From: CAVPUA01 sp963708805
GTDB lineage: Bacteria; Actinomycetota; Actinomycetes; Mycobacteriales; Jatrophihabitantaceae
DNA length: 64,000 nucleotides
Reading direction: 5' to 3'
Assembly: GCA_963708805.1 (NCBI GenBank)
Contig: CAVPUA010000003.1
Span: 2,542,001 to 2,606,000 of the forward strand
Position 1 is the stretch's first letter. Every line of letters begins with the position of its first letter. Position numbers and translations under genes: made by a program. The notes beneath the pieces are model-generated. The model did no database searches. It was not told the origin of the DNA and saw nothing but the letters and a program-made list of their open reading frames with translations. Of this stretch, positions 31,131 to 46,746 are shown in pieces.

Positions 31131-32486
31131 TCAGAGCAACGCCGCCGCCCGTTCGACGGCATCGGTCTCACCCTCGGGGTCAATCGCAGCGCTCGCGGCG
31201 AACCACTGGGCCGCCTCGTCCGTTCGCCCGAGTTCGGCCAAGGTGTCGGCGTAGGCGTACCAGAGGCGCACCGACCCCGCATTCGGCTTGGACCGGTCTA
31301 GACCACCGCGAGCCAGCACGCTCAAAGCGGCTTCGGCCTGACCGAGGTCTCGACGAGCGCCGGCGACGACGATGAACAACTCCGCGCGCCCCTCGGCATC
31401 CAACCGGCGGACGTCAGGATCGTCGAGTGCCTTCAGAGCTGCCTGGGGTCGGCCAAGCGCGCGTTCCGAATCCGCGATCATCGGAAGGGTCCGCGGATCG
31501 CCGGAGATTCGCCGGGCCGTCCGCAACTCGGTGAGCGCCTCCGCCCACTCTTCGGCGTGATAAGCAGCGATTCCGGCCGCCTCGCGAACCACGCCCACCC
31601 GGGCCGCCCGCTGGCGAGCGGCCCGGGCGTGGGCCAGTGCAGCCTTAGGGTCGGAGTCGAGCAGTTGTCCGGCGGCCACCAGGTGGGCGCCAACGGCCTC
31701 GGCGTTCAACTTGGACAGGCTTCGCAACTCGGAGCGGACCGCCGGATCAAGCTGCTTGGCCTCTACGCCAGGCGGGATAGCGGGCTCGTCGACGCGCGGG
31801 GCATCGACTTCAGCTCGACTCATCCGCGGTGCCCGCGTATCGCGAGCGCCCTTGGCCGCGGAGCTCCGTTCGCGATATCCGGAGCCGCTGACGCGCGGGC
31901 CGGCTTGGGCACCGGCTCGGCGATTGTCGGTCTGAGAGGAGTTGCCACCCCGACGCGGAGCCTGCGTCCGGGCCGACCCAGAGCCTCGGGAAGTGCTGTT
32001 GCCGGTGCGAGGGGAGCCCGAACGCGATTCGGCCGATCGCGACGCACCCCGCACAGCGCCGGTCCGCGGAGCGCCCGAACGGGTGGGGCCTCCTCGATCC
32101 GAGTCGCTCGCACGACCGAACTCGCTCCGAGCGCTCGCCCCGCGAGTGGGCGCGCCGCCGCGACGACTACCGCCCGAACGGGGACCACGATCCTCCGGCT
32201 CGAACTCAGCGCGGCGATCGGAACGGACCCGCTGGCCGTCCCGCGGGCCACCGCTGCGACTCGACGCGGCACTCGAACCGGAAGACCGCGACGTTCCGGC
32301 TCGACCAGCGACGGGACGGCCGGAACCGGCGCGAGGAGCGGAGCCACGTGTCTCGCCGCCGCGATCAGAGCCACTGGAAGGCCGCGGAGCGCGGCCGGAA
32401 CTCGAGCGACCGGAGCTGGCGCGCCCAGTCGTCGAACGGCCGGACTCAGAGTTCGATCGACCAGAGCGGTCGCGAGGTGTTGTCAT
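31131..32486 (-). CDS. Protein with long disordered Arg/Ser/Gly-rich N-terminus and TPR-like C-terminus
   Basis: About 451 residues, in the position of Rv1691. Residues 1-200 are a low-complexity Ser/Gly/Arg/Pro region with repeated RSG, SGR and RGG units. The C-terminal ~220 residues (from about NAEAVGAHLVAAGQLL) are helix-turn-helix repeats with TPR spacing (AALAHARAARQRAARVG, EALTELRTARR, AWFAASAAI). Ahead of the ATG is GGAAG. The gene reads toward ssb and begins 88 bases from the 5S rRNA. A role as an RNA- or protein-binding scaffold is plausible but not shown. Intact. Confidence 0.8.
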   Translation of the reverse strand: MTTPRDRSGRSNSESGRSTTGRASSGRSSSGRAPRPSSGSDRGGETRGSAPRAGSGRPVAGRAGTSRSSGSSAASSRSGGPRDGQRVRSDRRAEFEPEDRGPRSGGSRRGGAPTRGASARSEFGRASDSDRGGPTRSGAPRTGAVRGASRSAESRSGSPRTGNSTSRGSGSARTQAPRRGGNSSQTDNRRAGAQAGPRVSGSGYRERSSAAKGARDTRAPRMSRAEVDAPRVDEPAIPPGVEAKQLDPAVRSELRSLSKLNAEAVGAHLVAAGQLLDSDPKAALAHARAARQRAARVGVVREAAGIAAYHAEEWAEALTELRTARRISGDPRTLPMIADSERALGRPQAALKALDDPDVRRLDAEGRAELFIVVAGARRDLGQAEAALSVLARGGLDRSKPNAGSVRLWYAYADTLAELGRTDEAAQWFAASAAIDPEGETDAVERAAALL

Positions 32487-32532
32487 GCCTGAACTTCCAT
32501 CCCTTTGCCATGCAGAATTGCAGAAATTACAA

Positions 32533-32564
32533 CGAGGGCCGTTCGGAAAACCGAACGACCCTCG
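32533..32564 (-). terminator. Intrinsic terminator of the rrn operon
   Basis: Downstream of 5S on the minus strand a 14-bp stem (CGAGGGTCGTTCGG / CCGAACGGCCCTCG, one G-U pair) closes a TTTT loop and is followed by TTGTAATTTCTG. It is placed where the rrn transcript should end and also lies between 5S and the upstream end of the TPR gene. Confidence 0.8.
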
Positions 32565-32573
32565 TCGAAGTTG

Positions 32574-32692
32574 TGTCCGGCGACGTCCTACTCTCCCACG
32601 CAGTGGCCCGCGCAGTACCATCGGCGCTGAGAGGCTTAGCTTCCGGGTTCGGGATGGGACCGGGCGTTTCCCTCTCGCTATGGTCGCCGAAA
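32574..32692 (-). rRNA. rrf: 5S ribosomal RNA
   Basis: The minus strand carries the 5S consensus: GGCGACCATAGCGAGAGGG, CCCATCCCGAACCCGGAAG and CGATGGTACTGC, ending near TCGCCGGACA. About 119 bases. It is the last gene of the rrn operon; ends are approximate to a few bases. Confidence 0.96.
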
Positions 32693-32763
32693 CTCTATGG
32701 AGATATCGGTCCCTCCGCAGTCGATCCGATCCACTCCGAAGAGTCGGAAATCGTCGAGCGGGA

Positions 32764-32804
32764 ACCGTACCTCAGGAACCGCACAGTGGACGCGAGCGCA
32801 TTAG
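32764..32804 (-). repeat. 3' arm of the pre-23S processing stem
   Basis: On the minus strand GCTCGCGTCCACTGTGC plus GAGGTACGG can pair with the GCATAGTGGACGCGAGC and CCGTACCT found just upstream of the 23S 5' end (35961-35994), allowing one G-U pair. Such a long stem bracketing 23S is the usual RNase III processing stalk. Confidence 0.65.
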
Positions 32805-32829
32805 ACACCCCGAAGGGTGAAGAAGTTTT

Positions 32830-37857
<5,028 letters not shown>

Positions 37858-38057
37858 TGTTTATATGACGCACCGGCGAACCGGCATTGTCGACACAGAA
37901 AGTCACAGTTTTGGCAACTGTTTCAATCACTGGTCATACGAGCTGGTGTAAATCCTTGCTCGATGTACCAAAGGAATCTCTTCACAGTCCGACTGGCAGG
38001 CGGAAGCCTGTTGTCCATGACTGTTGACGAGAGTTAATTAAATGGCACTAACTTTCG

Positions 38058-38080
38058 GCACGCTGTTGAGTTCTCAAGGA
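38058..38080 (-). promoter_or_regulatory. boxA-like antitermination element of the rrn leader
   Basis: CCTTGAGAACTCAACAGCG on the minus strand, repeated in similar form (CCTTGAGAACTGCATAG) just before 23S. Its two-fold occurrence at the entry of 16S and 23S fits a Nus-factor antitermination signal; assignment is by position and resemblance. Confidence 0.5.
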
Positions 38081-38132
38081 GCGGATGCGCACCGTCGCAA
38101 CCCTCTCGGGCGACTTCGGGGCAACCTGTGAA

Positions 38133-38161
38133 ACACTACCCGGTCGGCTTCGCCCTGTCAA
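38133..38161 (-). promoter_or_regulatory. rrn promoter, proximal (P2)
   Basis: TTGACA (-35, 38156-38161) and TAGTGT (-10, 38133-38138) with a 17-base spacer on the minus strand, about 275 bases before 16S. The -35 is a perfect consensus. Confidence 0.7.
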
Positions 38162-38344
38162 AGTCCGACGCGCCCGTTTCCGGACCCGACGGGCGCCGAC
38201 ATCGGCACCGCCCAGATCTTGCTGATTCCCGCTTGGACGTCGACGCGGACATACCCGCGCGTCGCGCTTGGAGGATGTTCGAGCGTTCGTGCCCGAGGGC
38301 CTCTGTCGAGTACCTCTTGGCTGCCGTACCGCCGAACAAGTAGA

Positions 38345-38373
38345 ACCTTACGCAGGGCCAAAACGCGAGTCAA
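38345..38373 (-). promoter_or_regulatory. rrn promoter, distal (P1)
   Basis: TTGACT (-35, 38368-38373) and TAAGGT (-10, 38345-38350) with a 17-base spacer on the minus strand. This TTGACT/TAnGGT arrangement is characteristic of actinobacterial rrn promoters. Confidence 0.7.
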
Positions 38374-38403
38374 ATCCGGGGGGGTATCCGCGTGTCGTCT
38401 GGC

Positions 38404-38433
38404 GAGAATCCCCTGTTGTACAAGGAGATTCTC
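38404..38433 (-). terminator. Terminator-like hairpin after tyrS
   Basis: GAGAATCTCCT and AGGGGATTCTC form an 11-bp stem with one G-U pair and an 8-base loop right after the tyrS stop. There is no U-run after it, so termination strength is uncertain, but it separates tyrS from the rrn promoters. Confidence 0.5.
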
Positions 38434-38438
38434 AATGT

Positions 38439-39674
38439 TCACGGTCGCTCGACGAGCGTGACCCCGCGTCGCTTGCCCACCGTCAGCACAGCGCCCGCGA
38501 GGACCGCGCGCGGCCGGTCGTACACGCGGGGCGCCAGGGCGTGGCCGTCGAGCTTCACAGCACCCTCATCGATGAGGCGGCGAGCCGCGCTGGTGCCCTG
38601 GGCCAGCCCCGCCGCGACGAGCAGCGCCGGAACGTGGATCGGATCATCGTCGGGTAGCGCGTACTCGGGCAGATCCGTCGGCAGCTCGCGGTCTCGAAAC
38701 ACCGCGTTGAAGCGCTGCTGGGCGTCTGAAGCCGCTTCCGGGCCGTGGTAGAGGGCGACGATCTGCTCGGCGACGAATCGTTTCGCACGGTTGGCCTCAC
38801 CACCGCCCGCGGCCATCTGCCCGGCGATGGTCTTGATCACGTCCGGGTGCAAATCGGTGCAGAGCTCGGCGTAGGTCACGACCACCGAGTCCGGAATGCT
38901 CATCAGTTTGCCGAACTGCTCGGCGGCGGGTTCATCGATCGCGACATAGTTCCCGAGCGACTTGCCCATCTTCTCGACGCCATCGGTGCCGACGAGCAAG
39001 GGCACCGTGAGGACAGCTTGTGGCGCCTGACCCCGCGACCGCTGCAGCTCGCGCCCGACGAGATTGTTGAAGGTCTGGTCGGTTCCGCCGAGCTCGATGT
39101 CGGCCCGGATCTCGACCGAGTCGATTCCCTGGAGCAGCGGATAGAAGAACTCGGACAGCGTGATCGGCTGATTGGCTCGGAACCGGCGTGAGAAGTCGTC
39201 ACGCTCGAGCAGTTGGGCGACGGTGATCCGACGGGTGTAGTCCAGCATCTCGGCGAGGTTCATGGTGCCGAGCCAGTCGGCGTTGTCGACGACCTCGGTC
39301 CGATCGGGGTCCAGTATGCGCATCAACTGGTCGAAATAGCCCTTCGCGTTGGCCACCACCTGTTCGGCGCTCTGAGCGACCCGGGTCGCGGTTCGCCCGG
39401 ACGGATCGCCGACCTGCCCGGTGAAACCGCCCACGACCAGCACGGCGACGTGCCCGAGATCTTGGAACTGGCGCAGCTTGCGCAGCACGACCGCGTGCCC
39501 GAGCGTGAGGTCGGAACCGGACGGATCGATGCCGAGCTTCACCCGTAGCGGGCGGTTCTCGCGTTCGGCTGCCGTCAACCGTTCGACCAGGCCGTCGGCC
39601 GGCAGGATCTGGGCGGCCCCCGAACTCAGGATCTCGGCGGCGTGCCGGACGGCATCACTCAGTGGCTCGCTCAC
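38439..39674 (-). CDS. tyrS: Tyrosyl-tRNA synthetase
   Basis: Class I synthetase, 411 residues. The HIGH signature reads LTLGHAVVL (about residue 57), and the KMSKS loop is KMGKSLG (about 228-234). GGFTGQVGDPSGR and the C-terminal S4 tRNA-binding domain (AARRLIDEGAVKLDGHAL) are also present. The sequence RVKLGIDPSGSDLTLGH is of the TyrZ-like subtype. The GTG start follows the mpg stop by 16 bases. Homologue of Rv1689. Intact. Confidence 0.95.
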   Translation of the reverse strand: MSEPLSDAVRHAAEILSSGAAQILPADGLVERLTAAERENRPLRVKLGIDPSGSDLTLGHAVVLRKLRQFQDLGHVAVLVVGGFTGQVGDPSGRTATRVAQSAEQVVANAKGYFDQLMRILDPDRTEVVDNADWLGTMNLAEMLDYTRRITVAQLLERDDFSRRFRANQPITLSEFFYPLLQGIDSVEIRADIELGGTDQTFNNLVGRELQRSRGQAPQAVLTVPLLVGTDGVEKMGKSLGNYVAIDEPAAEQFGKLMSIPDSVVVTYAELCTDLHPDVIKTIAGQMAAGGGEANRAKRFVAEQIVALYHGPEAASDAQQRFNAVFRDRELPTDLPEYALPDDDPIHVPALLVAAGLAQGTSAARRLIDEGAVKLDGHALAPRVYDRPRAVLAGAVLTVGKRRGVTLVERP

Positions 39675-39690
39675 AGTTGTCCAGTCTCGT

Positions 39691-40323
39691 TCACGATGCT
39701 CCAGTCTGCCGAACCGCCCGACCGGGCTTACGGGCGCCTGCGCGGAACGTCGAGACGGTCGGGTCGTCCGGCAGCCAGAAACGCCACGGCTGCTCGACGC
39801 CCTTGGTGATGCCGACTCGAGGGCCGGCGGCCACCGCCGGTCGCCGGCTCCGCATCGACACCAGTTCGACGTCCGCCCCGTCCACACAGAGGTCGACGCC
39901 GTTCTGGGCTCGTCCGAGCCCCAGGCAGGAGGCCAGCCGGGCCGGGCCGCGGGCCAGTTCGACGTCGCGCCGGGCGGTCGGTCGTCGGGCCCGCGCCGCC
40001 GGGAGCCCCTCGACGACCTCGCCGGCGCGGAGCAGCACGGCAGCGGCGCGGCCATCGACGTCGCACACGATGTTGGCGCACCAGTGCATGCCGTAGGTGA
40101 AGTAGCAGTACAAATGCCCGGCCGGGCCGAACATGACCGACGTACGCGGCGTTGCGCCGCGAAAGGCGTGCGACGCCGGGTCGTCGAGGCCTTCGTAGGC
40201 CTCGACCTCGGTCAACCGGACGGCGACGGTCTCGCCATCCACCCGTGACCGGATGACGGCGCCGATCAGTCGCGGCGCGACGATCAGCGCGGATCTTTCG
40301 AGGCGTTCACGCTCGACAGTCAT
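39691..40323 (-). CDS. mpg: 3-methyladenine DNA glycosylase (AAG/MPG family)
   Basis: Base-excision repair glycosylase, 210 residues. The AAG core RLTEVEAYEGLDDPASHAF contains the catalytic glutamate, then RTSVMFGPAGHLYCYFTYGMH and GPARLASCLGL. It is the Rv1688 neighbour of tyrS in M. tuberculosis and is here too. It starts at the ATG at 40323, 27 bases from argH. Intact. Confidence 0.94.
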   Translation of the reverse strand: MTVERERLERSALIVAPRLIGAVIRSRVDGETVAVRLTEVEAYEGLDDPASHAFRGATPRTSVMFGPAGHLYCYFTYGMHWCANIVCDVDGRAAAVLLRAGEVVEGLPAARARRPTARRDVELARGPARLASCLGLGRAQNGVDLCVDGADVELVSMRSRRPAVAAGPRVGITKGVEQPWRFWLPDDPTVSTFRAGARKPGRAVRQTGAS

Positions 40324-40350
40324 CGGGCGATCGCCGCGACGCCGCGCGCA

Positions 40351-41744
<1,394 letters not shown>

Positions 41745-41748
<4 letters not shown>

Positions 41749-43187
41749 TCAACGCCGAACTCCATCGCGGCGTCGTCCAGAGCGGTCTCGTCGGTGATCG
41801 GACGGCCCTCGGAGACGGGGTTCGCCGCGATCTGCGCGGCGCCGCCCTCGCCCAGGCCGGACTCCAACTCGCCGAACAGGGGCGTACGACCGAGAAGCGC
41901 GCCGGACTTGGCGGCGTACTGCTCCAGCTTCGCCCGGGAATCGGCGATGTCGAGGTTGCGCATCGTCAACTGGCCGATGCGATCGACCGGACCGAACGCG
42001 GCATTCTCGGTGCGCTCCATCGACAGCTTGTCGGGGTGGTAGGAGAAGTTCGGGCCGCGCGTGTCGAGCACGGTGTAGTCCTCGCCGCGACGCAGTCGCA
42101 AGCGTGACCTCGCCGGTCACCAGGGACGCGACCCATCGCTGGATGGACTCACGCAGCATCAAGCGACTGGGGATCGAGCCAGCGTCCCTCGTACAGCAGC
42201 CGGCCGAGTCGGCGTCCCTCGGCGTGGTAGTTCGCGATCGTGTCCTCGTTGTGGATCGCGTTGAGCAGTCGCTCGTAGCCGATCCAGAGCAGCGCCATGC
42301 CCGGCGCCTCGTAGATCCCGCGCGACTTGGCCTCGATGATCCGGTTCTCGATCTGGTCGGACATCCCCAGCCCGTGCCGGCCGCCGACCTTGTTCGCCTC
42401 GTCCACCAGCGCGACCGGGTCGTCGAAGTCGACGCCGTTGATCGCGACCGGCCGGCCGTCGACGAACTGCAGCGTGACGTCCTCGGCGTCGATCGACACC
42501 GACGGGTCCCAGAACTTGACGCCCATGATCGGCTCGACGGTCTCGAGCGAGACGTCGAGGTGCTCGAGGCTCTTGGCCTCGTGCGTCGCGCCCCAGATGT
42601 TGGCGTCGGTCGAGTACGCCTTCTCCTTGCTGTCGCGGTAGGGCAGTTCGTGCTCGACCAGCCACTGGCTCATCTCGGCCCGGCCGCCCAGCTCACCGAC
42701 GAAGTCGGCGTCGAGCCAGGGCTTGTAGATCCGCAGGCTCGGGTTGGCGAGCAGGCCGTAGCGGTAGAAGCGCTCGATGTCGTTGCCCTTGAACGTCGAA
42801 CCGTCGCCCCAGATGTGGACGTCGTCGGACTGCATGGCGCGCACGAGCATCGTGCCGGTCACGGCCCGGCCCGAGCGGGGTCGTGTTGAAGTACGCGCGA
42901 CCGGCCGAGCGGATGTGGAACGCGCCGCAGGCCAGGGCGGCCAGCCCTTCTTCGACGAGCTCACGCCGGCAGTCGACGGCGCGGGCGATCTCGGCGCCGT
43001 ACTGCTTGGCCCGCTCGGGGACACCGGAGATGTCGGGCTCGTCGTACTGCCCGATGTCGGCGGTATAGGTGCACGGGACGGCGCCCTTGCTGCGCATCCA
43101 GGCGACGGCCACCGACGTGTCGAGACCGCCGGAGAACGCGATGCCGACGCGCTCGCCGACCGGTAGGGAGGTCAGGACCTTGCTCAT
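41745..43187 (-). CDS. argG: Argininosuccinate synthase, frame breaks
   Basis: Condenses citrulline and aspartate with ATP. The N-terminal P-loop GIAFSGGLDTSVAVAW is followed by DIGQYDEPD, HIWGDGSTFKGND, then LDVSLETVEPIMGVKFWDP and, near the C-terminus, GPNFSYHPDKLSMER. Length (about 480) fits the longer type-2 ArgG. The frame changes near 42870 and around 42110-42150; the changes compensate. Start at the ATG at 43187. Confidence 0.92.
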
Positions 43188-43216
43188 ACGGCCCGATCTG
43201 CAGTTGAATGTGCGGC

Positions 43217-43767
43217 TCACGACGACAACGTCTCCAGAATCATTGCGCGGTTGGCCAGCGGTCAAGGCGAGCAAGCGTCTCACGAGCGCGTCGCCGCCCT
43301 TCGGGTCGCGGCTGATGACGAGGATGGTGTCATCGCCGGCGACGGTGCCGAGAACCTCGGGCATGCCGGCCCGATCGAGGGCCGAGGCGAGGTAGCCCGC
43401 CGCGCCCGGAGGCGTGCGCAGGACGACCAGGTTGGCGCTCGCCTCGACCGAGATGACCATCTCGGCGATCAGCCGGGCCAGGCGCTGCGGCGGGTGCGTC
43501 GTCGCTCGATCGCGACGTCAGCGGCGCGCCGTCCTCGGGGACGACGTAGACGGGCAGCCCGCCGTCGGGCGAACGCAGCTTGACCGCGCCCAGTTCGTCG
43601 AGGTCGCGCGACAGGGTGGCCTGGGTGACGGTGAAGCCGGTGCCGGCGAGGATCGCGGCCAGTTCGGCCTGCGATCGGACGGTCCGCTCGTTCAGTACGG
43701 ACACGATGCGGGCGTGGCGGGCGGCCTTGCTGTGCAGCTCGGAAACCGACGCCTCGCGGGCGCTCAT
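43217..43767 (-). CDS. argR: Arginine repressor ArgR, frame breaks
   Basis: Hexameric regulator of arginine genes. The N-terminal winged helix (KAARHARIVSVLNERTVRSQ; TVTQATLSRDLDELGAVKL) is clear, and the C-terminal arginine-binding part (SANLVVLRTPPGAAGYLASA; GTVAGDDTILVIS) is in another frame. As sequenced, no stop separates it from argG, so it reads on in frame into MSKVLTS; a one-base correction would use the TGA at 43217-43219. The ATG overlaps the argF stop (ATGA). Breaks are near 43490 and 43220. Confidence 0.88.
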
Positions 43768-44686
43768 CGGTTCTGCTCCAGCAACCAGGTCAGCAGCGCC
43801 TTCTGGGCGTGCAGCCGGTTCTCGGCCTCGTCCCACACGACGCTCTGCGGGCCGTCGATCACGTCGGCCGAGATCTCCTTGCCGCGATAGGCCGGCAGGC
43901 AGTGCAGCACGATCGCCTCGCTGCCGGCGCGGGCGAGCGCCTTGTCGTCGATGGCGTACGGGACGAACGGCTCGGCTCGTCCGGGCTCGGCCTCCTGGCC
44001 CATCGACACCCAGGTGTCGGTGGCCAGCACATCGGCGCCGTCGAAGGCCTCGTCGGCGTCCGTGGTGATCCTGATCGAGCCGCCGTCTCGGCGGCGATCC
44101 GCTCGGCCTCGGCCACGATTTCGGGATCGGGCAGGAACTCGGACGGGCCGGTGATCCGAACGTGCAGACCGGCCAGCGCCCCGCCGAGCAGGTAGGAGTT
44201 GGCCATGTTGTTGGCCGCGTCGCCGGCGTAGGCGAAGGTCAGGCCGGCGAGTTTGCCCTTGTGTTCACGGATCGTCTGCAGATCGGCCAGGATCTGGCAC
44301 GGGTGGAACTGGTCGGTGAGCGCGTTGATCACCGGCACCCGACTGGCGCCGGCCATCGCCTCGATACGCTCCTGGCCGAAGGTTCGCCAGACGATCGCGG
44401 CCACCTGCCGGTCGAGCACACGGGCGGTGTCCTCGATCGGCTCGCCCCGTCCGAGCTGGCTCGACTGCGCGTCGATCACCAGCGGATAGCCGCCGAGTTC
44501 GGCGATGCCCACGCTGAAAGAGACTCGCGTCCGCGTGGACGGCTTGTCGAAGATCACCGCGACGGCGCGCGGCCCGGCCAGCGGCTGGTGGACGTGCCGA
44601 TCGGCCTTCATCCGATCGGCCAGGTCGAGCACGGCGATCAACTCGTCGGGGCTGAGGTCGTCGTCGCGCAGGTAGTGCCGGGTCAT
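43764..44686 (-). CDS. argF: Ornithine carbamoyltransferase, one frame break
   Basis: Makes citrulline. The carbamoyl-phosphate motif STRTR is at FDKPSTRTRVSF (about residues 47-58), then FHPCQILADLQT and the ornithine-binding HCLPAYRGKEI. The frame breaks near 44080 at TETAARSG; adding one G (ACGGGCGG) restores ETGGSIRITTDAD. The ATG overlaps the argD stop (ATGA). About 307 residues. Confidence 0.93.
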
Positions 44687-45861
44687 CTGGCCACCTCGTC
44701 GATCGCCTGGACGAGCAGCGGTAAGGCCTCGTCCACCTCGGCTTCGGTCAGGATCAAGGGCGGCGCCAGCCGGACGACGTCCGGCTTCACGGCGTTCACG
44801 AGCAGGCCGCGTTCGCGGGCGGCCGACCTCGACCGCTCCCGCCTTGGCGTCATTGAGGACGACCCCGCGCCACAGTCCGGTGCCGCGCGTGCCCGTGACG
44901 AGCGGGCTGTCGATCGCGGCCAAGCCCGTGACCGAGATGCTCGCCGACGCGCTTGACCGAATCGAGCAGATGCTCGTCGGCGATGGTCGTCAGCACGGCC
45001 ATCGACGCCGCGCACGAGATCGGGTTGCCGCCGAAGGTGCTGCCATGATCGCCCGGGGCGAACAGGTCACCGGCCGCGCCGAGCCCGATGCAGGCGCCGA
45101 TCGGCAGCCCGCCGCCGAGCCCCTTGGCCAGCGTGATCACGTCCGGACGGACGCCGTCGGCCAGGCTGGCGAACCAATGGCCGGTGCGCCCGATGCCGCT
45201 CTGCACCTCGTCGACCACCATCAGCGCCCCGGTGTCGTCGCAGATCCGCCGGACGGCGGCCAGGAAGCCCGTCCGGCGCCGGCACTACGCCGCCCTCACC
45301 GAGGGTCGGCTCGACGAAGATCGCGGCGGTCTGCGGTCCGGCCGCCGCCCGGATCGCCTCGACGTCGCCGAAGTCGACGAAGGTCACCCGCCGGGCAGGG
45401 GCTCGAACGGCTCGCGCTTGGGCGGGTTGCCGGTGATCGACAGCGCGCCGAGCGTACGGCCGTGGAACCCGCCGTTGCTGGCGATGATCGTGCCGCCGGC
45501 CCGGTGCTTGCGCGACAGCTTGATCGCGCACTCGTTGGCCTCGGCTCCGCTGTTGGCGAAGAAGACGCGGCCCGGAACGCCGACCAGTTCGATCAGCCGT
45601 TCGGCCAGCGCGACACCCGGCTCGTGGATCGCCAGATTGGACGTGTGGGCGAGCTCGGCCGACCTGGCGGCTGACCGCCTCGACGATCGCCGGATGAGCG
45701 TGGCCGAGCGCGGAAACCGCGATTCCCCCGACGAAATCGAGGTATTCGCGCCCGTCGACGTCCCAGACGCGTACGCCTTGACCGTGATCGATCGCGATCG
45801 GGGGCGTGCCGTAGTTCGGCATCATCACGGCGTTCCACCGTGACGTCTGGATGTCGGTCAT
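44683..45861 (-). CDS. argD: Acetylornithine aminotransferase, many frame breaks
   Basis: PLP-dependent class-III aminotransferase. VWDVDGREYLDFVGGIAVSA at the N-terminus, VVDEVQSGIGRTG (the PLP-ring aspartate) and the lysine region VITLAKGLGGGLPIGA are present, ending with GLLVNAVKPDVVRLAPPL. Breaks lie near 45665, 45400, 45275, 44925 and 44820. It overlaps argB (ATGA) and argF (ATGA). About 392 residues when restored. Confidence 0.88.
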
Positions 45862-46746
45862 GACTTCTCCTCACTCGGCCGGACCATCGTGCCGATGCCG
45901 TCGGTGGTGAACACCTCGAGCAGCAGCGAGTGGGGAACCCGCCCGTCGAGCACGTGCGCAGCCGGCACTCCCCCGTCGACCGCCCGCAGGCAGGCCTCCA
46001 TCTTGGGCACCATGCCGCTCGACAGGTTCGGCAGCAGCCGCCGCAGCGCCTCGACGCCGATCTGGCTGATCACCTCGTCGCTGGCCGGCCAGTCGGCGTA
46101 CAGACCCTCGACATCGGTCAGCACGATGAGCTTCTCGGCGTGCAGCGCGACCGCGAGCGAGGCGGCTGCCGTGTCGGCGTTGACGTTGTAGGACAGTCCG
46201 TCCACGCCCCGCGCCACCGTCGCGATGACCGGGTATCCGACCGCCGGTCAGCAGAGCGGTGATCGTCGACGGGTCAACGGCAGAGACATCGCCGACCTGA
46301 CCGATGTCGACGAGCACACCGTCGATCAGCGCCGGCTTGCGTTCGGCGGTCAGCAGACCGCCGTCCTCGCCGGACAGCCCGACGGCGAACGGTCCGTGGT
46401 CGTTGATCAGATTGACCACGTCGCCGTTCACCTGCCCGACGAGCACCATGCGTACGACGGCCATCGCCTCGGGCGTCGTGACCCGTAACCCGCCGCGGAA
46501 CTCGCTCTCGATGCCCAACTTGCCGAGATGTTCGGTGATCTGCGGTCCGCCACCGTGGACGACGACCGGCTTGAGCCCGGCATAGCGCAGAAAGACGATG
46601 TCCTCGGCGAAGGCCCGCTGCAACTCGGGGCTGGTCATCGCGTTGCCGCCGTACTTGATCACGACGATCTTTCCGTTGAACCGCTCGAGCCAGGGCAGCG
46701 CGTCGATCAACACCGCCGCCTTGGTCAGGGCCTGCTCGCGGCTCAT
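45858..46746 (-). CDS. argB: N-acetylglutamate kinase, one frame break
   Basis: Second step of the acetyl cycle. KIVVIKYGGNAM (about residues 26-37) and VVVHGGGPQI are the acetylglutamate/ATP motifs; NINADTAAA-like NVNADTAAASLAVALHAEKL and VLTDVEGLY follow. The frame breaks near 46235; removing one C from ACCCGG restores GRIPVIATVARGVDG. ATG overlaps the argJ stop. About 296 residues. Confidence 0.93.

Larger units (their letters stand above)
37858..38438 (-). other. rrn leader and promoter region (no protein gene)
   Basis: 580 bases upstream of 16S. It contains two -35/-10 pairs (38345-38373 and 38133-38161), the CTTGAGAACTCAACAG antitermination-like element (38058-38080), AGTTAGTG that may close the pre-16S stem (38046-38053), and the tyrS terminator-like hairpin at its far end. 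A 94-codon open frame across it (38158-38442) is not supported as a gene. Confidence 0.85.

Noticed and set aside
31850..32460. Possible CRISPR-like or tandem repeat array
   Set aside because: The repetition is codon-level low complexity (Ser/Arg/Gly) without constant repeat and spacer lengths.
31557..32820. Plus-strand frames over the disordered TPR-like gene and 5S
   Set aside because: They are mirror frames of a repetitive Ser/Gly/Arg coding region and cross the 5S gene.
38158..38442. A 94-codon frame between tyrS and 16S
   Set aside because: It overlaps the rrn promoters and the tyrS hairpin and has no recognisable domain.
42693..43460. ArgR-ArgG fusion protein
   Set aside because: The argR N-terminus is in another frame and the joined frame is better explained by a lost stop from an indel.
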